NCBI RefSeq assembly: GCF_014243395.1
Contig: NZ_JACLCP010000001.1
Location: 1,240,001 to 1,304,000 of the forward strand
Direction of reading: 5' to 3'
Source: Winogradskyella flava
Lineage (GTDB): Bacteria; Bacteroidota; Bacteroidia; Flavobacteriales; Flavobacteriaceae
Length of the DNA stretch: 64,000 nucleotides
The notes beneath the pieces are model-generated. The model searched no databases. It was not told where the DNA came from and worked only from the letters and a program-made list of their open reading frames with translations. Made by a program: the position numbers and the translations under genes. The first letter of the stretch is position 1, and each line of letters starts with the position of its first letter. Shown piece after piece: positions 17,393 through 25,680 of the stretch.

Positions 17393-18415
17393 ATGATTTA
17401 CGGGTCTATTGATTTCAAAATATATAGCATAAAAAAATTAGTATTCTTATTTCTGGTTTCTGTAGCTTGTATTTCTTGTAAAGAAGATAATGTACAACCT
17501 GAATTAGTTAAGCTTTCAGGTCCTGTTTTTGGAACAAGCTTTAATATTCAATATTACTCTAAAGAGAAAATAAACTATATGAAACAGTTCGATAGTTTAT
17601 TTGCAGTAGTAAATCAATCCCTATCAACCTACATTCCGAATTCGGATATTTCAAAATTGAATAGAAATGAATCCAATGATGTAGACGCCCATTTTATAAA
17701 GGTTTTTGAAGCGTCAAAAATAGTCTATAGAAAGACAGAGGGTGTGTTTGATCCAACAATTGGAAACGTCGTTAACGCCTGGGATTTTGGTGCCGAAACA
17801 AATAAGTTCTTAACGGATAGCACAACCATCGACAGCCTCATGAGATATGTTGGTTTAAACCGTGTCGGATTGGTAAAAGGAAAGATTATAAAACCCAAAC
17901 AATTTTATCTGGAGTTTAATGCCATAGCTAAAGGCTACGGTGTAGATGTTATCGCTGAGTTCTTAGAAAATAAAGGCGTAGTTAATTATTTGGTAGAGAT
18001 TGGTGGAGAGCTTAGAGTCGTAGGCGAGAAAATCGATACGAAATCACCATGGAAAGTTGGATTAGACGAACCACGATTTGATGGGGAACAATCAGTATTT
18101 CGTGCTATTGTACTTAAAGACGAGGCTATGGCAACTTCTGGGACGTACAGAAAGTTTAAAATTGATGACAATGGCAATCGCTATGCGCATATCATTAATA
18201 CCAAAACAGGATATCCAACAAGAACTAATATATTAAGTGTTTCGGTAATTGCACCAGATTGTATGATGGCAGATGCCTATGCAACTGCTTTTCAGGCCAT
18301 GGGAATTAATAGGGTTAAAGATTTTTTAACCCGGCATCTAGAACTAAAGGCTCATTTGATTTACGAAGAAGATAAGGAACTAAAAACTCTAAGCTTAAAT
18401 AATTTTCCAGAATAA
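17393..18415 (+). CDS. apbE: FAD:protein FMN transferase
   Basis: ApbE moves FMN from FAD onto a Thr of target proteins, including NqrB and NqrC, outside the cytoplasmic membrane. This 340-residue protein has a lipoprotein-type signal ending at Cys29 (VACISC). Family motifs present are GPVFGTSFNIQYY, SLSTYIPNSDISKLN, GVFDPTIGNVVNAWDFG, the Lys-Gly segment FNAIAKGYGVDVIAEFL, VEIGGELRVVG, and the metal-binding ending HIINTKTGYPT with DAYATAFQAMG. The two D-x-x-[SA]-G-x-T acceptor sites in nqrB and nqrC in this window are its probable substrates. Co-transcribed with the small gene before it; terminator at 18502-18527. Confidence 0.96.
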   Translation: MIYGSIDFKIYSIKKLVFLFLVSVACISCKEDNVQPELVKLSGPVFGTSFNIQYYSKEKINYMKQFDSLFAVVNQSLSTYIPNSDISKLNRNESNDVDAHFIKVFEASKIVYRKTEGVFDPTIGNVVNAWDFGAETNKFLTDSTTIDSLMRYVGLNRVGLVKGKIIKPKQFYLEFNAIAKGYGVDVIAEFLENKGVVNYLVEIGGELRVVGEKIDTKSPWKVGLDEPRFDGEQSVFRAIVLKDEAMATSGTYRKFKIDDNGNRYAHIINTKTGYPTRTNILSVSVIAPDCMMADAYATAFQAMGINRVKDFLTRHLELKAHLIYEEDKELKTLSLNNFPE

Positions 18416-18501
18416 TAAATTATTTATGTGACTATTCCTAAATAGCAGTGTCTTATTATTGCTATTAATCACTATTCCGAACATATGTGAGGAACAATAA
18501 A

Positions 18502-18527
18502 AAAGCCTTTGCATTTGCAAAGGCTTT
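18502..18527. terminator. Bidirectional terminator between apbE and the 18555 gene
   Basis: An 11-bp perfect stem AAAGCCTTTGC / GCAAAGGCTTT with a 4-nt loop lies between convergent genes. A-rich sequence precedes it and TTTCTTT follows it, so it can work in both directions. Confidence 0.88.
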
Positions 18528-18554
18528 CTTTATATACTTTATATAGTAGAGCGT

Positions 18555-19340
18555 TTACTTACTCAATTTAGCAAACAGTTTATCCATTTTCGTTTTTTCT
18601 TCATCAGCTAATGCAGCATCAACAAGGATACGTCCACTATGCTCATCCGTTATTACTTTTTTGCGAGATGCAATTTCAACTTGTACTTGTGGTGGAATTG
18701 TAAAGAAAGAACCACCTGATGCACCACGTTCAATTGGCACAACTGCCAAACCATTCTTAACGTTGTTTCTAATTCTAAGATATGCTTTTACTAATCGCTC
18801 ATCAATTTTCTTTTGAAAATCTTCAGACTTACTAATTAAAGCTTCTTCTTCTTTTTCAGTTTCCTTTAAAATTTCATCCAACTCACCTTTTTTATGCTTC
18901 AAGTGTGCTTGACGATCTTTAAGACGATCTTTAGTTTCAGAAATAACTTCTTTCTTTTGCTCTATTTGAGCTTTAAATTCTTTGATGTGCTTTTCAGCCA
19001 ACTGAATTTCTAGTTCCTGAAATTCAATTTCCTTAGTTAAAGAATTATATTCTCTGTTATTTCTAACATTATTTTGTTGCTCGCTATACTTTTTGATTAA
19101 AGCTTTCGCCTCTTCAATTAAGTTCTTCTTTCCTTTAATCTCATCGTCAATAATAGCAAGACTGTCATTTAATTTTTCTAATCTAGTATTAAGTCCTTCA
19201 ACTTCATCTTCTAAATCTCTAACTTCTAATGGAAGTTCACCTCTGACATTTCTTATTTCATCTACTCTAGAGTCAATTAATTGTAAATCGTATAACGCTC
19301 TTAACCGCTCTTCTACAGTAGCTTCAGCTTTTTTTGCCAT
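18555..19340 (-). CDS. Coiled-coil protein of the zinc-ribbon (DUF164-like) family, cysteines lost
   Basis: 261 residues. Residues about 20-180 form a long charged antiparallel coiled coil (LEDEVEGLNTRLEKLNDSL, EKEEEALISKSEDFQKKID). The C-terminus keeps the framework of the C4-type zinc ribbon seen in this family (family pattern from memory: CxxC...TLPPQ...CxxCGRIL): here GGSFFTIPPQVQVEIASRKK and ITDEHSGRILVD. All four expected Cys are replaced (Ser/Ser and Asp/Ser), so no zinc site can form. It lies 2 bp downstream of the nif3 gene, a pairing widely conserved in bacteria. Function unknown; a role in RNA or membrane processes has been suggested for relatives. Confidence 0.88.
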   Translation of the reverse strand: MAKKAEATVEERLRALYDLQLIDSRVDEIRNVRGELPLEVRDLEDEVEGLNTRLEKLNDSLAIIDDEIKGKKNLIEEAKALIKKYSEQQNNVRNNREYNSLTKEIEFQELEIQLAEKHIKEFKAQIEQKKEVISETKDRLKDRQAHLKHKKGELDEILKETEKEEEALISKSEDFQKKIDERLVKAYLRIRNNVKNGLAVVPIERGASGGSFFTIPPQVQVEIASRKKVITDEHSGRILVDAALADEEKTKMDKLFAKLSK

Positions 19341-19342
19341 AA

Positions 19343-20437
19343 TTATAAATACTTTACCGGATTTGTATTTGTCTTTGATAAAACGACTGCAAAATTAGTA
19401 ATTTTTTTCGAGAGATAGTCTACTAAAAACGATTTTGTGAACTGCTCACTTTCATAATGACCAATATCTGCCAAAATAATATCATTTTCTGCACTAAAAA
19501 AATCATGATACTTAAGGTCAGCCGTAACTAAGAGATCTGCACCTGAAGCCTTAGCGGCGCTAATGGCAAAACTTCCTGAGCCTCCCAATACTGCAATTTT
19601 TTTAATTGGTTTATTTAATAATTGAGAGTGTCTCACACATTTGGTATTCATCTTGGTTTTAACAAATTCGAGACACGCTTTCTCATTCATCGGATTTCCA
19701 AGCTCACCAATCATGCCCATACCAATATAAGGGTTACTATTAGCTAGCTCGAACATTTCATAGGCGACTTCCTCGTATGGATGCGCATCAAAAAGTGCTT
19801 TTAAAATTTTGTGTTCAAGATGTTTCTTAAAGACAACTGAAATTGCCGTTTCATTTTCTTTATGCAGTGTTCCTTTTTTACTAACTGACGGATTTGAATT
19901 TTCATTTCCGCGATACGTACCTTCACCTTCAATATTAAAACTGCAAGAATCGTAATTGCCAATACTACCAGCACCTACATCGAATAAAGCAGCCCTTAGG
20001 GTTTCTGCATTGGCTGTTGGGGCATACGTCTGTAGTTTTTTCATTGTACCAGATTGTGGCATCAAAATTTGCTTATTCTTTAATTCTAATTGATCACAAA
20101 TAATGGAATTAACACCTTGTAGGGCATTGTCTAAAGCCGTGTGAATGGAGAATATTGAGATATTATTTTGAATAGCTTTTATTACAACACGCTCTACATA
20201 GGTTTTACCAGTTAGCTTTTTTAAACCTTTAAATATTATAGGGTGAAAGCTTACAATGAGGTTGCAATTGGTTTCAATAGCTTCATCGACAACAGTTTCA
20301 AGCGTATCTAAAGTGACCAGAATTCCTGAAACGTTTTGAGATTTGTCGCCAACAAGTAGACCAACATTATCAAAATCTTCAGCATAAGCCAATGGCGCTA
20401 AATCGTGTAGGTGATTTATAACATCTTGAATAGTCAT
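19343..20437 (-). CDS. NIF3-like dinuclear metal-centre protein
   Basis: 364 residues, the long form of the NIF3/YbgI family. The two halves of the metal-binding domain hold SFHPIIFKGLKKL and FSIHTALDNALQGVN (His ligands near 65 and 98) and the C-terminal GGSGSFAISAAKASGADLLVTAD and ADIGHYESE. Between them, about residues 126-235, is the inserted PII/CutA-like domain (LQTYAPTANAETLRAALFD ... DAHPYEEVAYE). The family forms hexameric toroids; it is often annotated as 'GTP cyclohydrolase 1 type 2 homolog' but its activity is not settled. Own promoter at 20454-20461; forms an operon with the coiled-coil gene. Confidence 0.94.
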   Translation of the reverse strand: MTIQDVINHLHDLAPLAYAEDFDNVGLLVGDKSQNVSGILVTLDTLETVVDEAIETNCNLIVSFHPIIFKGLKKLTGKTYVERVVIKAIQNNISIFSIHTALDNALQGVNSIICDQLELKNKQILMPQSGTMKKLQTYAPTANAETLRAALFDVGAGSIGNYDSCSFNIEGEGTYRGNENSNPSVSKKGTLHKENETAISVVFKKHLEHKILKALFDAHPYEEVAYEMFELANSNPYIGMGMIGELGNPMNEKACLEFVKTKMNTKCVRHSQLLNKPIKKIAVLGGSGSFAISAAKASGADLLVTADLKYHDFFSAENDIILADIGHYESEQFTKSFLVDYLSKKITNFAVVLSKTNTNPVKYL

Positions 20438-20453
20438 AAGTGTTAATTTGTTT

Positions 20454-20461
20454 CAAAAATA
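20454..20461 (-). promoter_or_regulatory. -7 promoter box for nif3-like operon
   Basis: The minus strand reads TATTTTTG followed by AAAC, an exact TAnnTTTG match 16 bp before the ATG. The lpxK region on the other strand starts a few bases away, with an imperfect box TATTTTCG at 20465-20472. Confidence 0.6.
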
Positions 20462-20477
20462 ACATATTTTCGTACTC

Positions 20478-21476
20478 GTGAAGTTTATACGTATCATATT
20501 GTTTCCTATTGTGCCCATTTATTATTTAGTAACATGGTTGCGCAATATGCTTTATGATTCTGGCATAAAAGCTTCGAAATCTTATGATATTCCAATAATA
20601 TGCGTTGGGAATCTTAGTACTGGTGGTACAGGAAAAACACCAATGATAGAGTATTTAGTCAGATTGTTGAAAGACGCAAAATCTGTTGCCACATTAAGTA
20701 GAGGTTATAAAAGGGTAACTGAAGGTTATGTTTTGGGAGATAATAATTCTCGTGCTGATACTATTGGTGATGAACCTTATCAATTCTTGAGAAAGTTTAA
20801 CGATATTAAAGTCGCTGTTGACGGGAATCGCCAAAATGGAATTGAACAGTTGTTATCTTTAAAAGATAAACCCGAAGTCATTTTACTCGATGACGCCTAC
20901 CAACATCGAAAGGTAAAAGCGGGATTTAATATCCTTTTGACGTCGTATGATCAACTTTATTATGGGGATATCGTGTTGCCAACTGGAAATTTGAGAGAGC
21001 CACGCTCTGGTGCCAAGAGGGCAGATATTATTGTAGTGACTAAGTGTCCAAAGGAAATCTCACAGTCGAAGAAAAATGCAATGACTTCAAAATTAAACAT
21101 ACAGCCACATCAATACTTGTTTTTTAGCTATATAGATTATTCTGATAAGGTCATTTCGAAAAATAATACTTTGGAATTGGTTACTCTGCCAAAATTCACG
21201 TTGGTCACTGGCATTGCGAATGCTAAACCACTTGTAGGTTTTCTTACTGAAAAAGATCTAGATTTCGACCACATTGAATATACGGATCATTATAATTTTA
21301 GACCAACTGATATTGAAATGTTGGCTACAAAAGAACTTATTCTAACCACTGAAAAAGACTTTGTAAGACTTTCTGATAATGAAGATTTACAGGATAGTTT
21401 ATATTACTTGCCTATCACTTTAAAGATTGCAGATTCTAATATTTTTGATGATTTAGTAAAATCGTTCGTAGGTTAG
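20478..21476 (+). CDS. lpxK: Tetraacyldisaccharide 4'-kinase
   Basis: LpxK phosphorylates the 4' position of the lipid A disaccharide at the inner membrane, a late step of lipid A synthesis. 332 residues starting with GTG. The N-terminal membrane-associated helix (IRIILFPIVPIYYLVTWLRN) is followed by the P-loop GNLSTGGTGKTP (45-56), SRGYKR, GDEPYQ, the DDAYQHRKVKAG segment with the catalytic Asp region, and LTTGIANAKPL-type and TEKDFVRL motifs near the C-terminus (here LVTGIANAKPL, TTEKDFVRL). It overlaps the convergent histidine kinase gene by 4 bp at the 3' end. Confidence 0.96.
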   Translation: MKFIRIILFPIVPIYYLVTWLRNMLYDSGIKASKSYDIPIICVGNLSTGGTGKTPMIEYLVRLLKDAKSVATLSRGYKRVTEGYVLGDNNSRADTIGDEPYQFLRKFNDIKVAVDGNRQNGIEQLLSLKDKPEVILLDDAYQHRKVKAGFNILLTSYDQLYYGDIVLPTGNLREPRSGAKRADIIVVTKCPKEISQSKKNAMTSKLNIQPHQYLFFSYIDYSDKVISKNNTLELVTLPKFTLVTGIANAKPLVGFLTEKDLDFDHIEYTDHYNFRPTDIEMLATKELILTTEKDFVRLSDNEDLQDSLYYLPITLKIADSNIFDDLVKSFVG

Positions 21477-23710
21477 AAGAAGCTTGAGGTTACCTCTTTA
21501 CCTGAAAGGACGTCGTAGAGTTTATTTTCAAAATCCTCTTGTTTAAAAGGTTTTGAAATTATGTCATTGAAGCCAGCTTCGCCAAACTCATGCATCTTGT
21601 CTTCTAGAGTTACCGCTGTAAGCGCAAAGATGGTTAAGTTTTTATCAAAAGTTCTAATGATTTTTGTAGCTTCTAATCCACTGATTCCCGGCATGTGTAT
21701 ATCCATCAATACCACATTGTATGCTGTTTCTTTTACTTGTTCAACAGCGGCTTCCCCATTATCAACCACATCACAGTAAAGACCCATTTTATTGAGTATC
21801 TTTTTGGTAATCATTTGGTTAATCTTGTTGTCTTCAACAATTAGAATCTTAACATTGCCTAAGTCCAAATCTTCCATCCTATTAGATTTTTTAATTTCTT
21901 CTACTTTTGGTTTTTCGGCTTGATCAGCTTTCTCTAAAGGAATTTCAAAGAAGAATGTAGTGCCTTTGCCTAGTTCACTCTTCAAGTAAATTTTACCCTT
22001 AAGTATTTTGATCAACCCTTTTACAATAGATAAGCCAAGACCAGTACCGCCATACTTGCGGTTAATTTGTACAGAGCCTTGTGAGAAGCTCTCAAACATT
22101 TGTTCTTGCTTTTCTGTTGTAATGCCAATACCATTATCTTCAATTTCAAATCGGAGCGAGTACATCTTATCTTTCTGGTCAATTTTGTAAGCTCTGATCC
22201 AGATGTCTCCATCTTTTGTGAATTTAATGGCATTACCAAGTAGGTTAATTAAGATTTGGGAAATCTTTAATTGGTCACCGTTGTAAACTTCAGGTAAACC
22301 GTCGTCATAATCAATATGTAAGTTTGTGCCGTTATCTTTTGCAGAATTGCTCAGGGCAGAAATTACGTTTTCTATTTTATGTCTTAAGTTAAATATCTCT
22401 GGATCCAACTCAACTTTGTTAGCTTCAATCTTGTTAATTTGAAGAATGTCGTTTATAAAAGTCAGTAGGTAATCACCTGAGAATTTTAATGATTTTAAAT
22501 GTGGTATTTGATGCTCTTTTGGTTTTTCGTCCAACAGCATGTTGGTTAAACCTGTAACGGCATAAAGTGGTGTTCGCAATTCATGCGTAACGGTAGATAA
22601 GAAATTCGCTTTGGTTTTGGAAGCTAGTTCTGCTTTCTCCTTTGCAACAATAAGTTCATCATTCTTTTTGTGCAGCATATTATTGGTCTTTAACCTTATG
22701 TTATTGTTTTTGTACAGGGATAAGGTTAAAAGTGATAAAATAGTAATAAGAGCTATGCTTAATATTGTTGTAATTCTTGTGAAATTACTTTCTGCACTAA
22801 CTTCATCGATTTGAGCTTGCAATTGTGCATTTTCAGCGTCCTTGTATTGGTTAATATAAAGTGCAGAAACACCTGGTGCTAAATTCTCACGTTTAATATT
22901 TAAAATCGAATCAGATAATTTAATATGCCTCGTAATATAATCGTAAGAGCTCCTGTAATCTCCTCTTTCTTTGTGAATGTCACTCAGTGTTAAATAAGCT
23001 TCATTAATATTTTCTAGAATATTATTGGATTTGGCTATAGCTAAACCTTCTTCAACTTTGGGTAATGCTAATGTATTATCATTTTGTGCGTAATAAATCT
23101 TTCCAGACTGAATTAAAGCACTACTAAGTCTTCGATTCTGTCCATGTTTTTTAGCAATAATTATAGTCTTGTCAAGTTCAGACTTGGCATCATCATAACG
23201 CTGCAAGGCAATATAAGCTTTAGCCTCATTAAGGGTGACTTCGGAGATGTATTCTTCTAAATCTTCTTGTTCAAAAAGTGTTTTGGAAGAATTAAAGTAC
23301 TCCAATGCATCGTCATATTCTTCTTTTGTACTGTGAATAACGCCTTTTATGTTATAGGTTATGGCTAGGTTTGCGTAGTCACTATTCTCTCGTTGTAGCT
23401 GTATTGCAGTATTGAGTGACACGTTAGCTTTATCCGTATTTCCGACTAAGTATTGAACCTTTGCAATCTTTGTATGGATTATGCCTTGATTCTTTTTATC
23501 ATCAATTTTTTCAGCAATAGCCATAGCCTTGTCCAGATTGTCTTTGGCATTATAGTAGTCGCCTCGGTCACTCTCTAGTTTGGCCTGGTATATGTGATTT
23601 TGAAGTCTGGAAGACAGCATATCTTTATCTTCAACACCATCTTCCTGTGGGAAAATCAGACTGCAAAAACACGCTAAAAAGACAAATATGTAATATTTGA
23701 TTTGGGGCAT
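21473..23710 (-). CDS. TPR-containing hybrid sensor histidine kinase
   Basis: 745 residues. Signal peptide (1-21), a periplasmic array of about six TPR units (30-270), one membrane helix (about 312-333), a short coiled coil, a HisKA domain with the phosphoacceptor in STVTHELRTP (H376), a HATPase domain (NLLGNAIKFT, DNGIGI, GGTGLGLSIVKG; about 475-592) and a C-terminal receiver (about 619-735) with phosphoacceptor D670 in VVLMDIHMPG and K720 in SKPF. The TPR sensor architecture is common in Bacteroidota. No HPt or separate regulator gene is adjacent, so its output partner is unknown. A -7 box lies 22 bp upstream. Confidence 0.95.
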   Translation of the reverse strand: MPQIKYYIFVFLACFCSLIFPQEDGVEDKDMLSSRLQNHIYQAKLESDRGDYYNAKDNLDKAMAIAEKIDDKKNQGIIHTKIAKVQYLVGNTDKANVSLNTAIQLQRENSDYANLAITYNIKGVIHSTKEEYDDALEYFNSSKTLFEQEDLEEYISEVTLNEAKAYIALQRYDDAKSELDKTIIIAKKHGQNRRLSSALIQSGKIYYAQNDNTLALPKVEEGLAIAKSNNILENINEAYLTLSDIHKERGDYRSSYDYITRHIKLSDSILNIKRENLAPGVSALYINQYKDAENAQLQAQIDEVSAESNFTRITTILSIALITILSLLTLSLYKNNNIRLKTNNMLHKKNDELIVAKEKAELASKTKANFLSTVTHELRTPLYAVTGLTNMLLDEKPKEHQIPHLKSLKFSGDYLLTFINDILQINKIEANKVELDPEIFNLRHKIENVISALSNSAKDNGTNLHIDYDDGLPEVYNGDQLKISQILINLLGNAIKFTKDGDIWIRAYKIDQKDKMYSLRFEIEDNGIGITTEKQEQMFESFSQGSVQINRKYGGTGLGLSIVKGLIKILKGKIYLKSELGKGTTFFFEIPLEKADQAEKPKVEEIKKSNRMEDLDLGNVKILIVEDNKINQMITKKILNKMGLYCDVVDNGEAAVEQVKETAYNVVLMDIHMPGISGLEATKIIRTFDKNLTIFALTAVTLEDKMHEFGEAGFNDIISKPFKQEDFENKLYDVLSGKEVTSSFF

Positions 23711-23731
23711 TTCAGCTCACTTTTATATGAA

Positions 23732-23739
23732 CAAATATA
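23732..23739 (-). promoter_or_regulatory. -7 promoter box for the hybrid kinase gene
   Basis: The minus strand reads TATATTTG, an exact TAnnTTTG match, 21 bp before the ATG at 23710. It lies in the 30-bp gap after the gap stop codon, so the kinase has its own promoter besides any read-through. Confidence 0.55.
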
Positions 23740-23740
23740 A

Positions 23741-24757
23741 TTATTTATTCGACAAAAGTGCTTTTTTGTCCGATAAATTGCAAATTAAATCTAAAATTCT
23801 CGAACTGTAGCCAGTTTCATTGTCGTACCAACCTACTATTTTCACCATATTTCCAATGACTGAAGTCATTTGGGAATCGAAGATACAAGAGTACGGGTTG
23901 CCAACAATATCAATGGAAACGATAGGATCTTCTGTATATTCCAAAATTCCTTTTAAAGTTGATTTTGAAGCTGTTTCAAAAATTCTATTTACTTCTGCAA
24001 TACTAGTATTCTTTTTAACATTAATAGTAATGTCAGTCAATGATCCATTTGCTACTGGAACTCGAATGCCACAACCTCCAATGACATCAGATAAATCTGG
24101 AAAAATTTTGGTTAAAGCCTTTGCTGCACCGGTTGTTGTTGGCACAATGGATTGCCCAGCTGCTCTTGCGCGTCTTAAATCTCTATGAGGCTGGTCATGT
24201 AGGCTTTGATCTGTTGTGTAGGAATGTACTGTAGTTATGTAGGCTTGCTTAATACCAAAATGCTTATTAATTAATGCAATCATAGGCGCTGCATTGTTTG
24301 TGGTGCATGAGGCGTTGGATATAATGGTTTCCGAGCCATCCACACTTGTATCATTTACGCCCAAAACAATGGTTTTTACGTCATCATCCTGAGAGGGAAC
24401 TGATAATATTACTTGTTTTGCACCATTCTTTAAATGATGCTGAAGTTCTGTTTTAGTCTTGAATTTACCAGTAGATTCAATAACATAATCTGGTTGGACA
24501 TTTGACCAATCAATGGACTTGGGATGCGTTTGATTATAAAGTGGTATTGAGGTATCATCAACAATAATATGATTTTTGCCTGAAGACACTTTGTTGTCTA
24601 AAACACCATGAATGCTATCATATTTTAATAGATGACTTAAAGTTTTAGCATCAGCTAAGTCGTTTATGGCAACAACTTCTATTTGAGGATGTTTTAGTGC
24701 TAACCTAAATACGCGACGACCAATTCTACCAAATCCATTTATGGCAACCTTAATCAT
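23741..24757 (-). CDS. gap: Type I glyceraldehyde-3-phosphate dehydrogenase
   Basis: Cytoplasmic glycolytic or gluconeogenic enzyme, 338 residues. The NAD domain opens with INGFGRIGRRVFR and has Asp33 in INDLAD, which favours NAD+ over NADP+. The catalytic Cys151 is in SNASCTTN, the catalytic His is in TTVHSYTTDQ, and the C-terminal WYDNETGYSSR is invariant in the family. Its start overlaps the lipA stop by 1 bp, so it is translated from the lipA transcript. Being in an operon with lipoyl synthase is unusual for the main glycolytic gap; the genome may hold a second copy. Confidence 0.96.
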   Translation of the reverse strand: MIKVAINGFGRIGRRVFRLALKHPQIEVVAINDLADAKTLSHLLKYDSIHGVLDNKVSSGKNHIIVDDTSIPLYNQTHPKSIDWSNVQPDYVIESTGKFKTKTELQHHLKNGAKQVILSVPSQDDDVKTIVLGVNDTSVDGSETIISNASCTTNNAAPMIALINKHFGIKQAYITTVHSYTTDQSLHDQPHRDLRRARAAGQSIVPTTTGAAKALTKIFPDLSDVIGGCGIRVPVANGSLTDITINVKKNTSIAEVNRIFETASKSTLKGILEYTEDPIVSIDIVGNPYSCIFDSQMTSVIGNMVKIVGWYDNETGYSSRILDLICNLSDKKALLSNK

Positions 24758-25629
24758 TAATTAATATGTTTTTGTGCCTTGTATGAAGATCTAACCAGAG
24801 CACTACTTTCTACATGTCTAAATCCTAGATCTAGGCCTATGGCTTTAAACTCATCAAACTCATCAGGATTAATGAAGCGCTTAACAGGTAAGTGCTTTTT
24901 ACTTGGCTGCAGGTATTGTCCAATTGTCACGACGTCGACATCATTTTCTCTAAGATCGTGTAATGTTTCTATAACTTCTTCACGAGTCTCTCCTAAACCT
25001 AACATAATTCCAGATTTTGTTCTGCGTTGGCCTTGTTGTTTTAAATATTTTAAAACTCCCATGCTTCGGTCGTACTTAGCCTGAATCCTAACTTCACGAG
25101 TAAGACGTCTAACTGTTTCAATATTATGGGAAACAACTTCTGGAGCGACATCAATAATTCTATCGATATGTTTTTCGATACCTTGAAAATCAGGAATTAA
25201 AGTTTCAAGAGTGGTTTCAGGATTCATTCTACGCACCGCTTTTACGGTTTCTGCCCACATAATACTTCCCATATCTTTAAGGTCATCTCTATCTACACTA
25301 GTTAAAACGGCGTGCTTTATTTGCATAATCTTTATAGAACGCGCTACCTTTTCTGGCTCATCCCAATCCACAGTTTCAGGTCTTCCTGTTTTAACACCAC
25401 AAAATCCACAAGAACGTGTACATACATTTCCCAAGATCATAAATGTTGCTGTACCTTCTCCCCAACATTCACCCATATTTGGGCAGCTTCCAGAAGTACA
25501 AATAGTGTTTAATTTATACTTATCTACAAGACTTCTAAGTTCAGTATATTTTTTGCCAGTTGGTAACTTTACACGCAACCATTTTGGTTTTCTTTCAGGT
25601 AAAATATTTGAAGCTACTTTGGTTTCCAT
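24757..25629 (-). CDS. lipA: Lipoyl synthase
   Basis: Radical SAM enzyme that inserts two sulfurs into protein-bound octanoate to make lipoate for 2-oxoacid dehydrogenases and the glycine system. 290 residues. The radical SAM cluster ligands are in CTRSCGFC (C70, C74, C77), the auxiliary cluster ligands in [12 protein letters not shown] (C44, C49, C55), and the C-terminal RSSY motif that ligates the auxiliary cluster is present (VRSSYKAQ). The gap start overlaps its stop. A -7 box lies 22 bp upstream, so lipA heads a lipA-gap operon. Confidence 0.97.
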   Translation of the reverse strand: METKVASNILPERKPKWLRVKLPTGKKYTELRSLVDKYKLNTICTSGSCPNMGECWGEGTATFMILGNVCTRSCGFCGVKTGRPETVDWDEPEKVARSIKIMQIKHAVLTSVDRDDLKDMGSIMWAETVKAVRRMNPETTLETLIPDFQGIEKHIDRIIDVAPEVVSHNIETVRRLTREVRIQAKYDRSMGVLKYLKQQGQRRTKSGIMLGLGETREEVIETLHDLRENDVDVVTIGQYLQPSKKHLPVKRFINPDEFDEFKAIGLDLGFRHVESSALVRSSYKAQKHIN

Positions 25630-25650
25630 TCATTTTCAATTTCGAGACAA

Positions 25651-25658
25651 CAAAGATA
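25651..25658 (-). promoter_or_regulatory. -7 promoter box for lipA-gap
   Basis: The minus strand reads TATCTTTG followed by TTGTC, an exact TAnnTTTG match 21 bp before the lipA ATG. It sits between the stop of the Nramp-like gene (25681) and lipA, so the two units are separate. Confidence 0.65.
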
Positions 25659-25680
25659 CGAAGTAAATAATTAAAACAGT

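Noticed and set aside
18436..18480. Repeat-like AATAGCA/TGCTATT and two copies of ACTATTCC after apbE
   Set aside because: Short, imperfect and next to a clear terminator; probably chance in AT-rich DNA.
25211..25666. 151-codon frame antisense to lipA
   Set aside because: Fully overlaps a certain gene, has no promoter of its own and an unnatural composition.
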